Positions 37,601-48,418 of a stretch of DNA of 64,000 bases are shown here, piece by piece (position 1 is the first letter of the stretch; each line of letters opens with the position of its first letter). Position numbers and translations under genes: made by a program. The DNA is from Asterias rubens. Lineage: Eukaryota; Echinodermata; Asteroidea; Forcipulatida; Asteriidae. The notes under the pieces were generated by a model. It saw nothing but the letters and a program-made list of their open reading frames with translations, searched no databases and was not told where the DNA came from. The stretch covers positions 744,001-808,000 of the forward strand of contig NC_047077.1 of the NCBI RefSeq assembly GCF_902459465.1, read 5' to 3'.

Positions 37601-38730
37601 ACCTTTGGATATTGAAAGTTATTCACATGAATGAAACTTACCATTCTCGCATCCAAGCACTTGACGAATCTTCTCTTTGTTTGTTTTGAATGGGATGTAA
37701 TAGATGCCATCCACTCCGCTAGGACGAGGTTGTGGTTTGTTGTTCAATCCACCCAGTCGAAACTCTGTACATTCACACGGGTTTCTCTCCTCAATGTACC
37801 AGTGACATCCCTTTCCAGATGATGGTTCTTGACCAATGTAGCAAACTTGAACTGAAAACAAAACAGCATGTGGTATGTATAATTTAAGTTGGTGCCAGTA
37901 CATGTACCTTTAAAGTAAATAAATTTAAAAGATAATCATGGCAGGGTCCATTCAAACTAACATCTCTGAAGGGTGTTTGACTTGTTTTTACTTTTTGGCA
38001 GGATACACAACAATGCAAAACGAACTAAAAGACTGAAGAATGATTGCGTTTTAATTGATACATTTTGGCAATAATCTGCAAGAATATGCAACTTATTCTT
38101 TTGAAATTGGAGATAAGTAAATGTTCTGAGTTTAAAGTGACCTATGTATCTGTGCCAAAACATTGGCTCAGAAATGTGCCTGTTGATTTTTCGTAATTTT
38201 CTTTTGAAAGTAAAAAGTATATACACACAAAAATCTTATTGTTAATTCACTTTACAGTTATTTTAACATTCAAGTTTAATGCCCAAATAGCCAAAAGCCT
38301 TTATGCCTTTTTAAGTTGATATAAAAGCTTTAGGTCCACTGGGGCCTGAGCCATCTCTGCATCACAATATAAAATAAACCAGAAAAATGGGTTAAAATGG
38401 AACATCATCCAAATTTAAATCCATGTAGATTCAGTTTCTGGGTCAGACTGGAAATAGTTAACTAGAATTCCGACACACAAATGGGTCTGGCCCCATGTGA
38501 CGCTAGGTTTTTGTATTGGCTTCAAAGCGACAGGTTGTCTGAAAAAACATCCATAACAAATTGGTTTCTCTATAAAAGTAAGGCCTACTCATTAAATAAA
38601 TAGAAAACAAATTTGATAATTTTGATATAATTATAGCAAACTACAATGTATTTTATGCTGCAGTAGACTTACCTTTAAAACATAATGACGATACCAGTAG
38701 AACTTTAAACAGCGGTGTCAATAAAGCCAT
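34647..38730 (-). CDS. Small secreted protein of unknown family, four exons, complete
   Basis: Exons on the minus strand are 38673-38730, 37642-37851, 36918-37097 and 34647-34921. They total 723 bases and encode 240 residues. Every intron is in phase 1, with GTAAG donors for the three introns. The first exon encodes a signal peptide (MALLTPLFKVLLVSSLCF). Exon 2 is cysteine-rich at its start (VCYIGQEPSSGKGCHWYIEE, then CECTEF) and ends GCENG. Exon 3 holds a beta-rich stretch (VLPMEMELTIDG, VTLYFATN). Exon 4 contains YYNPHGTWVRQGPTSSWSFF and IGFYSNSAGTVWSIYKPCD. No transmembrane segment is seen, so it is probably secreted. Uniform phase-1 introns are typical of extracellular modular proteins. 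I do not recognise the domain. The large intron 3 has absorbed family D and family F repeats. Confidence 0.75.
35297..36420 (+). repeat. Family F repeat interrupted by family D, followed by ~145-base tandem units
   Basis: Family F starts at 35297 and stops at TATGAAGTAAT (35398). Family D occupies 35400-35925, beginning with a long hairpin (35401-35549) around TTCTTGATAA / TTATCAAGAA. Family F resumes at GACCATTTAAGGTTTTCATT. Its last part is then present about four times in tandem to 36420, each with a TTTCAGCTCATTCAACTGGA block and AAGTCAGTACGTCATTG-like ends. Confidence 0.65.
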
Positions 38731-39441
38731 ATTTTGGACATGACGGAAAATTTCATGAAGTAGATGCCAGCTTGTCCACTCTCGTAAAGTCAACTCTCTA
38801 CTAAAATCCAAGTTTTGGTATGCTGCTACGTATGTATGGATGCAGGAGCCATGGTAACCAGTGACTCAACCATGGTTACCAAAATAAATATGGGTGTGGC
38901 AATGACGAGATGTTTTTTAGCTATAGGTAAGACTGGTAAAGCTAAAAACAACACTGCAAGGTCACTTTTGCAATATACACAAAAGCTTTATTACTGATTT
39001 TTTGTGACTGTCCAATTTAAGTTTAAGTAATGGCGCAGTATAAATCTTAAATTATTGGTTTAATTATGAAGTATTTGGTGTCAAAAGTAAATTTATTCAC
39101 AAATTCAAAATTTTGGTTGTCTATTTTGTGCAGAATTGAGAAAATTTGTAGATTTAATTTCAGGTAGGCCTATTTTAATTTTCAGGTAGGCCTATTTTAA
39201 TTTTCAGGTATTGTAATAAAACAAATTGGCAAATTGTAAGTGGTCGTTTATTAAAAAAAAAAAATATATTGTCACTGGGATAATGACACCTCAGGGCCTT
39301 TCAGCCAGGTAGGCCTACCAACAATTTACATACATTATTTTCCCCACTATTTAAAAAAAATTATTGTTGTTTTTGCTTTGCATACATTGTATCAAGGGAC
39401 ATAAATTCAGAAACTGATACGATACCAACCAGTCTCTTTAA

Positions 39442-39807
39442 AGCCATTGGACCCTTTCGGTACAGAAAAAAAAAAAAAAGTTCACAGATTTACAAATAAT
39501 TTACAGGGTTTACAGAAGGTAATGGTGAAAGACTTCTCTGGAAATATTAGTCCATGAAATGCTTTACTTTTTGAGAAAACGGTAAAACAATATAAATTCT
39601 CGTTAACGAGAATTACGGATTTGTTATAAACACATGTCATGACACGGCGAAACGCGCGAAAACAGGAGTGGGTTTTCCCGTTATTTTCTCCCGACTCCGA
39701 TGTCCTATTGAGCCTAAATTTCCACAGGATTGTTATTTTATATATAAGTTGTGATACACGAAGTGTGGGACTTGGACAATACTGTTTACCGAAAGGGTCC
39801 AATGGCT
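39442..39807 (-). mobile_element. MITE family B, copy 2
   Basis: AGCCATTGGACCCTTTCGGT at the left mirrors ACCGAAAGGGTCCAATGGCT at the right, with TTTAAA on both sides. Internal landmarks ACATGTCATGACACGGCGAA and TGGGTTTTCCCGTTATTTTC match copy 1 in reverse. Confidence 0.75.
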
Positions 39808-41904
39808 TTAAACACTTTCCACTCTTCCAGTGTAGATGCCATGGAAATTAGATAAAATTGCGCCTGGCAGTTTGTTACCAATGACTTATTGTTCGTGTTT
39901 GGTGAACTGTTATGATCAGGGAAGGTGTGTAGTAACCACACAAGCGCTGCAGCGGCGTCATTAATTGGCCAATTATACACGTTTCCATGCTGACTTTTTC
40001 TTTCAAGACTCATACACACCGACCAAGTTCTCGATAGCTGTGCTGTGAGCGCGACCTTGTGGCTAAATTGATGTTGCAATCACAAAGAAAAGCTGAATAT
40101 TTTTGTTTTATGAAGACTATGAATTTACCAGGGCTGGTGATTTTGTTTATAGAATAGCTTTACTTTATCAGACAATGCAAGATCAACAATATCCTAAGAA
40201 TAGTTAAGATTAATGAAAAAAAAACAATTTAATTTATTCTGTAAAATTCAAACCTGTCCTGTTATGCACTTGATTGGATACCCATAACACCATTGCAAAT
40301 TCAAAAGTATGCCTGTATTGGTGCTAAAAACCTGTTTAACTCCAAAAGTTAAATTCACCAATAGCTACCTTGTCTCCCTCGTTAATACAAACAAGCACAA
40401 CATATTAATTGCTGTTGTTACTATTTATTTAACTTCTGATCTCAATGCGTGACATTTGGCCCTTTAAACAAATTGGAAAATTCTGTTGTTTATAAGGGCT
40501 GACCTACACATGAAACATGTGTTGGCTTTTCAAGACTTTTTTTCAGACTATTAATTACATTAATTTGCTGATTTGTCTATTGGGAAAAATCCGAAATCAG
40601 ATAAAAGTAGGAAAACATGTAATGACTGAATCTCTTAATCTTAATGTATAGCTTCCTTTGTACTGAGATGCGTTTATATTGTTTAAGTTAGATAAAAAGT
40701 AACATTATTTTCCAAACCACAGAATGTGACACAGCAAGACATTATCACAATGATGCACAAATGAAAACAAATTGGAGGATTCAATACAATCTAAATTTAA
40801 ATTTCTGATGGCAAAATTTTAGAAGAATTGCTGTTCACTAAATATTACTCCAGGGAGAACTTTATTGGCTAATAAACCAAATAAACCTTGAAGCCGCGAC
40901 TGCGTTTCGATGGCTCTTATGTGCCATTAGTCATATTGGTCTTGAAGGTCTCTCTGCTACGATATTGTGTTGACCTACTTTATTATTGGCAGCAGGATGA
41001 TACTTGGTTCTTGGGGAAAAAGGGAGGAATATTTTACTAACCAAAGGTAACCTGCATTGTACATAGTGTAGGCCTTAATACATGTAGATGTTTCAGGGTT
41101 TGCAATGATAAATTTCCTGGGGTTTTTAAGAGAAAATAATCGAAAACCAGACTAAAGTAGGGAGAATTTGATCATGCAATGGCAGTTAAGCTACAATCAT
41201 TTCAAGCAGTAATGCAATGGTTTGAGAAACTTTTTGTACTGTCAGAACTGGGTCAGAAAAGTGAAAAATAAATTTTGCAGGAGCACCCTCAGACATTTAG
41301 TACTATACTTATGAAAAAAAAATTGAACAATTGGATTGACTAGAATTATTATAATGTAGAGTCTAAAGACAATGTCTAGCATTGGTCATTATTTTAAAAA
41401 AATACTATACAACAAAAAATAAAGAACATGGCCCACTTTCATAAAGCCTGCAAGCATAAAAATCATGCTTTCAGAGACTGGTTACCAAAATTCCTAAAGT
41501 TTACTGGTGCCACTCTCATTCGTTGCTTAGCAAAGACACTTGATATGCAGTATTCTGGAATCTCTACTTAAAATAAAACTAGGCTCAGGTGTTTGCGCTT
41601 CTGTAGGAACACTTAATAAAAAAGAAAGCTACTTATCAATCATGTTAATTAAACCACTGTTTCATTCCAGGGTATTTTCTATAATTTGTTTTTACTCAGT
41701 ACTTTCCCAAGGGTGAAAAACACAGTAAAATCACTCGAGTGAGATTCAAATCCATGACCTTTGCATTGTTAACGCAGATGTCTTCCTATAAGACTGTGCG
41801 CTGACAGGTATTTTAGTTTCCAACCCGATTGAAACTAAACCGGAAACAAGACTTGTTACATTTGATTAAAACAAAAAACACTAGCCTAGTTTTTGCTTGC
41901 ATCT

Positions 41905-42292
41905 GGCGTAAGCTTAGGCGATAACGATTTATTTTATTCACGATATATCACCGACATTATATCGCGATATTCGATATAATCGCGATTAATTAAATTTGAC
42001 ATCATCAGTCTTCAAACTCCAAGTGAAAGTTGTAGAAGAGACAGTCATAGCATAAGAGATGTGTTCTAATGACCTATTCTTCTGGTTTTACTCCAAACCT
42101 ATGGGGTGCAAGATGTCTCAGCTAGCAAATACATCGCGATATTTAATCGATATCGCGATATATAGCGATTATCGCGATATATCGCGATATATCGATACTT
42201 TGATTAAAACCAAATCCATCCAATATTGAAATCGTTTCCAAATTAATATAGCGATATTTGATAATATCGTGATATCGCCCAAGCTTAATCTG
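41905..42292. repeat. Palindrome-rich element with many TATCGCGATA motifs
   Basis: TAAGCTTAGGCGATAACGA at the left is mirrored by GATATCGCCCAAGCTTA at the right, so the element has short inverted ends. Inside, TATCGCGATA or close variants occur about ten times, together with ATCGATA sites, in two clusters separated by ~130 bases of ordinary sequence. Confidence 0.65.
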
Positions 42293-43769
42293 GCGTCAAC
42301 ACATGGCGTGACCAGCACTGGGCGTGCCCATGGCCGCGGATGTCCCATTGAAAAACTCACCCCCTCACGTCTGCTGCCATGCCTTTTTGATCTGTTGGCT
42401 GCCGCTGTGTATGGTTTTCTTTTTACCCATTACGATATGACAAAAATTGTCTTCTATCAGATCCTGAATCGTCTGGCGTCCACAACCACAGAGGAACATA
42501 CAGTTTTTTTGCTCAGTGTTTTTTTAGTAAGCATGCACCATACTCAACTGACATTTTCACAGGCGAAATATTTGCTTAGTTGTTAAAATAGAAACAGCGC
42601 AAAAAAGTCCAAACAGGAAAATGTTGTAGCCATGATGGGCAGTGTCCGGCCGGCCTGCCCAGAACTAACAAATGTCAACCAGCACTCCGAGTTACAGGCC
42701 TGATACTTCACAGAGGCAACGATAGGCGATTGCCTCCATGCCCCCTGGTCATTGCCTTGGTGCCCCTGAGGTAGCACTTTAAAATTTCTTTAAAGGGTGC
42801 CCTGTAACGAGGAGAAAATGCCTTGGTGCCCTTGCCCTTTCAAAAACAAAGCAAACAGGCTTGTGAGCAAATACACCGAGCTGTCCCGCACAGATTTCCC
42901 TCAGATTGTGCTTCAGCAATGATGGCCCAATATTTATCTTTTTCAGTAAAGTACGCCTTATAAATGCTGTAGTTTATTATTATTTATAATTTTGTTGAAC
43001 CCCTAATACTTGGTGGACTGAATTGGATTTAGAGCTGGTCTAGCAACAACGTTGAAAGAGAACATACCTGTTGACTTTGTGCAAATTGCTTTCTGGCTGC
43101 TCTTAACAATCAAGGAGTCCCAAAGAGCAGATTGGATGTACGCCATGCATGGGTGAATCACAGACCTTCACCCAGGAGAATGTGTGTGACATCACGGAAG
43201 GTGGATGGACATGTACTTCTCTTCCACACCCAATGTCAACACCGACTGAGATGAAGTTACAAACACAGCTTGTTCAAGAGAAAATGACATGAGAGTAATT
43301 AGCATCAGACCTCTACCACAATTAAGAAAAACGCAATGTTTGGATTGTAAGGCTGGAATTTCAAACAAATGAACAAAAGTTCGGGAGCAAATTTGGAACA
43401 CCAGATGACCTTTTGTCATTAAACTTGCTCAATCATAACCCCTGGTGCTGGTGGAACAGTAGAAAAGGTGTGACTTTGGTCACTTTCCTTCCAGGGGGTA
43501 GTGACCAGAAGTATCGATATGGAGCGCTGCCCATTCTGTGTCTCAGCAGCGCAGTTTCATTTGTGTGTATTGGCAGAATTTAGTTCGCAAATTGCACACG
43601 CATGGGGTCTAGAGCCTGTGACCTACTGCCACCAGCACCACTTTTTATTTGTTACACTAATGGCATCTTACTTTTAGCAAACTTTGTATGGCACATTTGG
43701 CTGAATATTTTCTGGAGTAGACCCAGCGTCAGACATTACGCCATCCCTCTGTCCCATGGCGAATACCAC

Positions 43770-43930
43770 ATACTTTAGCACCTCGCAAACTGGGCACCCC
43801 AACTTAAAACTGGGCACCCTGCAAACTCGGCACCTTGCAAACTCAGCACCCACTCAGGACAGAGAATGTCGGCACCTCACAAACTCTGCACCGGCCTATT
43901 TTTTACTATCAAACTCGGCACCGAGCAATC
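43770..43930 (+). repeat. Short tandem repeat of ~20 bases
   Basis: Irregular repeats of CTGGGCACCCTGCAAACTCG-like units, about seven copies. The same words appear inverted near 45318-45336, next to the hAT-like MITE fragment. Confidence 0.6.
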
Positions 43931-44948
43931 GCTACCTGCTTGCTTGCAAACACTGTTCATTAATGGCAACAACCACTAATTATTGCTAGCTGAAGTCGGC
44001 ATCACCACAAGTGCAAATAACCAGTGGAGCCTTATGTGTTTCTAAGTTTTGGTCAAGGGAGAGGAGACTCTTTGCTAGGTAAATAAAACCAAAATTTTTG
44101 TATCTAGGGACTGTTTGCATAGCGCTCAGAGAGGTAAAAGATTTCATGCTATTATGCCTTTTTCTTTGAATTGGGAAAAAAATAATGATGCCATATATGA
44201 ACCGATGCCCTATGAAAACATATATTAGAACTTGATGGACATTGAAATGTTCACACCACACACCAATCTTGGATGACTTCAACTGGCCCCATTTGTTTTG
44301 AGTTTTTCCTGTTTTCACGGCAAACAAGAAAGTATGGTTTCCCCGTGAAGCCATACATGGAAGAAACATCTGCAGTGACTACAAGTGTTCTTTGAGACTC
44401 TGTGTATAGCCAGCAGTTGCCTTCATTTTATTCAAATATTTTTTTTATTAAATTTTTTAAATTACCATGGTAACTTGCAAAAAAAAAATAAAAATTAAAG
44501 AAAATATAAAAAGTGTGAATAATTACTGGCTTCCAAATCTGATTTTTATTTATTTTTTATATATTTTTTTTCTTAATATTTATAATAAAGCGTATAAATA
44601 AACAGTGATAATTGAATCAACAAGCTGTTTTTTAAATGTTCATGTTAATAGTATTGATACGAGGGTTACAAAATAAAAATCTCCAAAAATATTAGAAAAT
44701 GATATAAGGCACATGGCTTCTTTAAACCTTGGTATTTTTTTCCAAGAATGCTCAGCAAAACATTCAGTCACATGATTTTGATCATCATGAATTGTGAATT
44801 GAAATAGCGTTTGCAGAGATGCCAAGTCCAGAGGCCAGCTTTGCGTGAGATTTTTCAAAGCTCACCACCAAACTTTTTGCATTTACAAGTGCAAATGACC
44901 AGTGGAGCCTTACGTGTTTCTAAGTTTTGGTCAAGAGAGAGGAGACTC

Positions 44949-45080
44949 GGAAAAGTTTCCGTATGGCGCCACCACTTTTTCATTCGATATAAAATAATAT
45001 AGGAATTTATTTACCTGATTGATATATCCCTTTTTGTAAAAATGAGTGAAAAAGTGGTGGCGCCATACGGAAAGTTATCC
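44949..45080. mobile_element. hAT-like MITE with an 8-bp target site duplication
   Basis: The ends GGAAAAGTTTCCGTATGGCG and CGCCATACGGAAAGTTATCC are inverted repeats. GGAGACTC stands on both sides (44941-44948 and 45081-45088). A second copy of the host sequence at 44008-44155 has a single uninterrupted GGAGACTC (44063-44070), which is the empty site. An 8-base duplication is typical of hAT transposases. Confidence 0.85.
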
Positions 45081-45216
45081 GGAGACTCTTTGCTTGGCAA
45101 ATAAGACCACATAATTTCTATCTAGGGACTGTTTACATCGCGCACAGAGAGGTAAAAGATTTGCCACGATTTTAGGGACACCTCGAAAACAGGACCTCCT
45201 ACGATGGCGTCTTTCG

Positions 45217-45321
45217 CTCATTTTTACAAAAAGGGATATCATTGAGCACCGAGGTAAATTAGATACTATATATTTCATACCAAATGAAAAAGTGGTGGCG
45301 CCATACGGAAACTTTTCCGCC
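45217..45321. mobile_element. Partial second copy of the hAT-like MITE, inverted
   Basis: Shares CATTTTTACAAAAAGGGATA and AAAAGTGGTGGCGCCATACG with the element at 44949-45080 in reverse orientation. One terminus is missing. Confidence 0.7.
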
Positions 45322-45399
45322 GAGTTTGCAAGGTGCCGCAGCGACCGATAACCACCCCCCCCCCCCTTCCCCGCCCCCGGGCCCATGACAGACCACAAC

Positions 45400-48300
45400 A
45401 GCAGCGTCCAGACAACGTTCGCCATTTTGTTTATGAAGACATAAAATTATTTGCATTCCTATTAGTTTAGCCAATAAGATCAATATGAAATACAAAAACT
45501 TACCCAAATTCTCTTCTATGATATACGAAGTAAACCTGGAACAAGGTGGGTTGGTGGAAATTACCGGTGCCAGAATAAAATGCCGAAATGATGTTCCACT
45601 TGAGCAGACGTTCGAGAAGTTGACACTTTTCAGCTGTTCCTTTTTTGGCCTGATAACCCAAGTTAAAATATTTCTACGCCAATCGAAAAGTAGCACCTCA
45701 GGATTTATTTATAAACACCTTCTACTCAACTATTTCAAATTCTTGTGGGATACTTTGATAAACAAACTTACAAAACTTAATTGGTCCAATGTTTAAAAAA
45801 AACTGATTTGAGAGAAAAAAAACGACGGACTACTTTTGCATGTTGTATAAACACTACCATAGTGATGAGGTCGCTATAGCTGTATATCGTGGTAAATTTA
45901 AAGGGATGTGAGAATGAAGTTAATGCATTGTTGTCTTTTATTTTTATTTTGTCAATTATAATTACTCATCACTCTATGATATGCGTAGCTGTTACTCAGT
46001 GGTGTAACTATAATGGGGGTGCACGTTGTTCATTAGATTGAGACTCAAAGGAAAGCGGCAATGGGCTACTTGACTTGGGTTAGATCAGTCTAATGCATGT
46101 TTTGTACATGAGTTGTCAATAGAGGGCGGTATGTAAGATGAGTGGTCTACTCCAACACACGGGCTATACGCTTCTCCCCCCACACACACTCAATTAATTT
46201 GAAATATTTTGATAACAGATCAACAGAGTTTCAGTGTGGTATATTTCAATGTTTTTAAAACAATGATACGTTTACAATTATAATGTGGTCGTTTTTTACA
46301 CTCGCATCAAATTATCTCACACATCAAATTATCTTAAATTTTTTTTAGAAAAGAAATGGACTAAATGGCTTATTAACAAGACTGCTGAATGCAAATGGAA
46401 AATGCACACAGAAACTTTAAAAGTGCCTCCCAGAAAAATGGTGCACCTCTTGTCCCGCAACCCCCCCTATAAGTTTACCCTAGTTTTAGTGTTGTCAGCT
46501 TGTTCTTGGACCAAATCCTTTTTAGTACCACGATGGCTAAGTTGCTATCCACCAATTAAGCAGTGGTTTCAAGACAAAAGCATCCAGTTTTCTATTGTCT
46601 TATCGGTCATTTGTTATTTTCACATTATTTCATTGTTATGACTTACTTCCTTCATTTGGTATGGAAGTAATTTAAGTTTGAAATGAGTTCTCAAGTTTTG
46701 ATTTTGAGCAGATTTATCTTTTGGGAAGGTGGAGGGGTATCCACAGATGAACCCACTCGATCGCTTATCCTGTTGACTGACGCGTTAGTTTTTCTTAGAA
46801 TTTTCCATTTTTTAACCTTATCTGAGTGTATTTCCTTGAGCTTGACCAAAGTTAACTTATACAATGTACATTCACAGATACGAATAAGACACAGAAACAA
46901 ATTGTTTGATTGAATGTCACAGCCTTGTTTGTTATCTGTTTTTAATGTCCAAAATAAATTTTGTGCTGGATCACAAAAATTGTTTGTTTTTTCTATAAGA
47001 ACTACACTTGGGGCACTGTTAAAAGCATTGTTAGAGCGATAAAATGTGATATCTATGATTTTATATACACTAATGGAATCCCAGAATAAAACAGAAAAGA
47101 AAACAAAAAAGGTCCTCAAAGGGAAAGGCTGGGGTGCAGGGATTTTTGTGTATGAAGTCTATGATGGGATCCTAGATTCAAAGGATGAATACAATAGGTT
47201 GGCTGTTGACTTTTTGTTCCTTGTTGTATTATTACAAATGTAGCCAATGACATCAAGTATGTGAAGAAGCAAACACCCAGTAAAGACTATGACATATAAA
47301 GGGTATTATTATCACAGATATATATTTAACATCATTATATTTCTCATTAAAACATTTGTATGCAATCTGACTGACAAACTTTACCTTATTTACAAAAATA
47401 TCAATGATTCTTTTTAGTAAAAGGATCATAAAATTTGAAAACTAAAAATCTTACCTTGTCACACTACAATGACACTAACATTGTTGGTGATTGTAGCCTA
47501 ACCACTAGTTGCAAGAAAAAGGCAGCAAACTAAAATATATCTACTAAATATTTTGGCTAAGTAAATTATTTCCCTGTCTTTCACTTCTGTTGACCCAAGT
47601 TCGTAACCCACTCAGAACAGAGCTTTGCAAGTTGATTGGGTTTTCCAGTCTAATAATGAATGTGAGGGTTTTCCCAATTTGAGGTTCTCCTCTCATCTAA
47701 AACCGAACATTTTTTCTCGTTTACCGTCTTATAACGGACCGTTCCGGCTTTCCACTAAGCTCCGCCCATCGCGCACGTGAGCAAGACACGTGTACGAGCA
47801 CTCCCAATGACATTCTGCACGATTCTGCCGCACGTGCCAAATATACGCGCACGCATGACCGAGTTTGTCCGACCACAATCATTGCTGTGATTGGTCAAAT
47901 AGGTGAACGAGCACAGTTTGATTGACAGGCCGGATCGGTCCATTGGCAATTGGGCTTATTGATGTTTAATAGAATACAATTAAAACAAAATAAATGTACA
48001 TTTATTTTGTGCAATTGCCAAATATAAGATGGTAAATAGGAATCGAGTACAAATTACACAAAAAAGACATTATAAATGCAGACAAGTGGCCTGGAATTTC
48101 AACCCTAATATGGGTTTTCTAATATAGGTAAATTTCGGCAAATGAGAAGCCAATTTAACCACCAAACCTATTTCACGCAAAATTGAATGCTGCTGAAGTC
48201 ATTCAATTTTGTTTTGAGCCTAGGCAAAAGTTATGTTGCGTCATTTGACTTACCAAAACAAAGCACAGATTAAAGCAAGCTTGCAACAAAGGTTCTTAAG

Positions 48301-48418
48301 ATTTAAGATTTAAACTTAAAATATAGACCATGGTATTGCAATCAGTCTCAAGTTAAATGTCTCAGTGCGTCTCAAGTTAGGCGTCTATAGCACACAGACC
48401 TGTTCTGCCCCTGCCTGG
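45400..48418. other. Gene-free stretch downstream of the caspase gene
   Basis: No supported gene. Open frames at 45485-45796, 46285-46641 and 46691-47119 show no recognisable domain or splice structure. A CpG-richer patch at about 47690-47945 holds three CACGTG motifs and a CTGTGATTGGTCA CCAAT-type box, so it could be an unassigned promoter. Confidence 0.4.

Noticed and set aside
43986..44369. 127-codon minus-strand frame
   Set aside because: It lies in a sequence duplicated at 44886-45180 that hosts a MITE; no domain and not kept open in the second copy.
45485..45796. 103-codon plus-strand frame with a galectin-like phrase (NLEQGGLVEITGARIKC)
   Set aside because: The resemblance is limited to one short stretch; no galectin core residues or downstream exon were found, and the second half reads as random.
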